Part shown: positions 60,743-64,000 of the stretch, in pieces
Layout of the letters: each line of letters opens with the position of its first letter
Position numbering within the stretch: position 1 is the stretch's first letter
Position numbers and translations under genes: made by a program
DNA from: Lagopus muta
Lineage: Eukaryota; Chordata; Aves; Galliformes; Phasianidae
Length of the DNA stretch: 64,000 nucleotides
Reading direction: 5' to 3'
NCBI RefSeq assembly: GCF_023343835.1
Contig: NC_064439.1
Location: 28,621,933-28,685,932 of the forward strand
Notes under the pieces: generated by a model
Seen by the model: the letters and a program-made list of their open reading frames with translations, nothing else
Database searches by the model: none
Told to the model about the DNA's origin: nothing

Positions 60743-63700
60743 GCTTTGGCAGGGGACCTTTAACAAAGATTGCTTGAACAGGAACTATCAGCTGTAGCCA
60801 TCAGAAGAGCTTAAACATGGATTGTAACTCTTAGGCATGCAGGAAGATCCATCCAGGAGGGCATTGACAGTCAAGGCAAGGCAACAGCCCCAGCACCACA
60901 GACATGGGTCTCCAGGCTGCCATCAGGCTAAGCAGTGGGCAACAGCTGCCCAGGACTGCCCCAGCCACTCAATTCAACAGAGACCTGGTTGGACTTTGCT
61001 GCTCCAAGCAGCTCTGCTGCACTGACCTCCAATGCACTGGGGTGGGCAGCAGAATTGCATGTGAGTGATTTAAGAAACACAAGGCAGGAGTTGTTCATCT
61101 CAGTAGGAAAAAAAAAATCATATAGACACCACAGTGTCTGTGTAGTAGGAACATTCTGTAACAGAGAGGCGATTCTTTCACAAGTCTCATTTCATTGATT
61201 TATTTGGGTAAATTATTCAGAACTGAAAGAATAAATGTCTATTTTCTTCTGTACAGAATCTTGCTGCACTTTCAGCCGTGAAACTTCCTTGCTTCTCTTG
61301 ACTGAAGGAGTTTGGCTCCTCTCAAGAGAAACATTATACTGAATTTCTCTTCCTCTGCTTCTCACACAGGAAGGGGATGCCCTGCTCCTCATGACAAACT
61401 GTGTTTGGAGTTACCCATCATCAATTTTCAAGATGCGATGGGGGTGAAATACTAAGGACAGCAACTTCTTTTATTGAAGGGAAGAGAAAAGGCATATTAT
61501 TAAGTGGTTCTACTTTTCAATCAAATGTCTTCATCTTTGGGCTATTTTTTTCTCTTATTTTGTTTTTATACTTAGTAAAATCAAAGTTCATTGGAGGCAT
61601 GATCTCTCTCAACAGTGCTAATTAAGCAAATAAATTTCCCCAGTGTTTAGTTTCCTTCCAATCTGTTTTAGCGTGACAACATCAGTATCCTTTACAAGAC
61701 AAAACAGAAGAGTAATGCAGCTGCTTTCACAGATGAATCCTCCCATGTTAGAGTTCTACCAACATTGACTTCTTGTCACCAATACGCCAGCAAGTGCAAT
61801 AACTATTTACTGTAGCAGTCTGGCGATACCTTTTAGAAGGGACGGGGTTTGATGGAAGGACTGAAATGAACACAAAGGTGAGGCAAGGAAGAAGGAAGGC
61901 TGCCAGCAGTTCCAATATTTGCTCCAATTTTCATGCAAACATTACACTTCTGAGTTAGCTGGGAATCTTTCAAGACAGAGCCCTATCATGAAAATGTTTT
62001 TGACTAGAATAGTGGAAATTAGAACAAAATATAAATAAATATAGGCAAACAAATAAATTATAAACCTAATAGTTCTACTGTGACAAACCTGCAAGACTAG
62101 GAAATAGGACGAGGAGTATATGGCGATGTGAAATCAGAACTGAGAAGGTTCTGACTTCACTATCATGATGTTGTCAAATATAAAATACTTCACTATGCAT
62201 GAAGCAGATGTCAGCACAAGAGCCTTGTCAGGTGGCAGAGGGATGTGCTGCACTGAGGTGCAAGAAAGCAGCCCTAGGGCTCTTACCAGTAGCAGCCAAC
62301 CTTTACCAACACCCCAGACCCTGCTGGGAGAAAAGAAGAACCAAGAGGAGTACCAGGAAGTAGAGCTGGGAGAAATCCTTGAAAAAGTCCCCTGCAAATC
62401 AAAATGCGCATGTGGTTCTTTTTAATAAAAGAATAATCTGGCAAAGGTGGCCTTGCAGACTTTGTTCTGCCATCATTTTTCCTGCCACAATTAATGTTTC
62501 TACAGGTTTGGGAGACTATAAAACGAAGCATTGCAAAAGCAGCTACAATATGAGAGTAGAAGAATGATAATGGCCTAAGTTAAAAATATGATCTTTGTGA
62601 CAGCACTCTGAAGAGATAAGATTGCACTTGTCAAAGCCAGCGGGAAAAGCAAGCCACAATAAACTCTATGATGATAGCCTTGATGTGAACTAAGGTTCAA
62701 ACTCGGAGCAGTAATTGGCTGTGACAGGACTGACTTTTCTAAAAATTCCTCTTTAGTCATCATGTGAAAGCAGAGACCAACAACAAATCAAAATCTGAAG
62801 ACTAAATGTCTGTTTCTCTTCAAATATCAGACCCCCATACACAAAGTACATGTAGTGCGAGAAAAATATTTTAATACATACAGGCTCTCTAGCACAGCAG
62901 GAATCAAGAAACAGCACAGATGGAATCAAGAAACAGATAAAGAAAAACAAGAGGGAACAACTCACTGCACATAAATAGGACATTGAGTCATTACTATTGC
63001 CAACAAGGCAATTGTTTCGGGGTGAAAAGGGGGTTTCTAGAGCTTGCCTTTCCTACAGCCATCATGACCTGGCAGGACTGACAGTTCAGCCACAGGTTCC
63101 AGCTGAGAATTTGCATTTCCCATCCACAGGATACTGAACCTGACGCCATCAGCAACCAACAGAGTACCCTGCCCAGACTTCCTTCTGAATTTAATGTTTT
63201 TCAAGGAAAATGTTTTCCCATGAACTCATGCACACAAAAATAAATGAACAAATAAAATCTCCTCCGTTCAAGATCCATTTTCAGAAATGTGTTTTCAATC
63301 TGATTTACTACTCAGACAACTGCTAATATTCAGTCTCTGAATCATTTTACAGAGAAAGGTAAACGATAATTTAATAAAGGGAATATACTACTGTACAGAA
63401 TAGTGAACTAGCAATAGTGATGCTGATCAGTGAGCTTGTAGGATGGAAAGTCTCTGAGCTAACAGGTTTCTGTGGTACTAAGAGCTGATAATTTAGATAA
63501 GCTTCTGTAGAACAAATTACAGCCTATTTCACAATACGTACCACCACATATCAAATCTGTCACTTTTAGAAATTCACAGAGCTGACAGAAGAAATGAAAC
63601 ATTTGTTCAGGGAGAACTGAGCTGGGCAATTTTCTTCTTTCTTGACCTGGAACGCCTAAATCCTCTCTGAGGGAGCACTAGAGATAACACTTGCTTCTGT

Positions 63701-64000
63701 ATCTTGCAAATTCATCATCTTCCCGTCTGCCTGTTAACTGTGCCAGACAGCCATGCATCTTATTTTTGAAGATAGCTCTTACAGGGAGAAAGGATTAAGC
63801 TATCACAGCCTGAAGCCCAAGAAATTAAATTTGCTACTTCTCTGGACGTCACTTGGGGACTGCCTTAAACTTTTCTGGGGCACAGGGGTGGGGAAGTTGG
63901 ATTTCTGCAAAGCCAGTGCTTTTTCTGTGCCTGCACACGGGAGGGAAAGAGAATGAAGCACTGGCATGTGATGTGCTCACAGGGTGCCAGACACCCTGCC
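60743..64000. other. noncoding stretch, no gene supported
   Basis: No repeat family or gene recognised. A plus frame at 62165-62425 (86 codons) has a glutamate/lysine-rich second half but no family motif and an equally long open minus frame over it. Slightly more GC-rich patches occur at 60840-61040 and 63850-63960. Confidence 0.45.

Noticed and set aside
62165..62425. 86-codon plus ORF with glutamate/lysine-rich end
   Set aside because: Shares its span with an 87-codon minus ORF, has no family similarity I recognise and no splice or promoter context.

Overview
The window looks like AT-rich, gene-poor DNA from a bird, most probably a galliform (chicken-like). The main reason is the interspersed-repeat content: about ten copies of the CR1 LINE. 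Several end in the bird-type 3' terminus with tandem ATTCTGTG-like octamers, and one still encodes recognisable CR1 endonuclease and reverse transcriptase stretches. Long A/T homopolymers, CA and AAAC microsatellites and the absence of any tightly packed long ORFs rule out a prokaryote. I find no confident host protein-coding gene, tRNA or rRNA. Nearly all short ORFs are chance readings or lie in repeats. The window is best read as intergenic or deep intronic sequence. Repeat identities and the species guess rest on remembered family sequences, not on a database search.

Layout. 1-3.75 kb is plain AT-rich DNA with a small GT tandem duplication. 3.75-5.25 kb is a broken plus-strand CR1 ORF2 fragment. 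5.25-23.6 kb is mostly featureless. It holds a quasi-palindromic ancient repeat (about 8.0 kb), a short CR1 piece (14.5 kb), an LTR-like element (18.95-19.28 kb), AT arrays (10.7, 20.6, 21.9 kb) and a homeodomain-type palindrome (22.85 kb). Minus-strand CR1 3' ends lie at 23.6-24.07 and 30.9-31.9 kb. At 35.34-35.88 kb a CR1 3' end is split by a second copy of the 18.95-kb LTR, which carries a 99-bp AAAC array. A short exon-like reading frame sits at 40.67-40.81 kb. Further CR1 ends are at 42.93, 48.37, 51.05, 51.9 and 60.65 kb.

The 53-59.3 kb part is the most distinctive for possible regulation. It has a CpG-richer block with a good CTCF-like motif (53.1 kb), a 290-bp polypurine tract, a small CpG-rich promoter-like block with CRE, CCAAT and GC-box motifs (57.35-57.6 kb), and an oppositely oriented CTCF-like motif at 59.27 kb.

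No novel multi-gene system is visible. The most solid new-looking observation is the two-member LTR family with one copy nested in a CR1. The regulatory and exon-like observations are candidates only.
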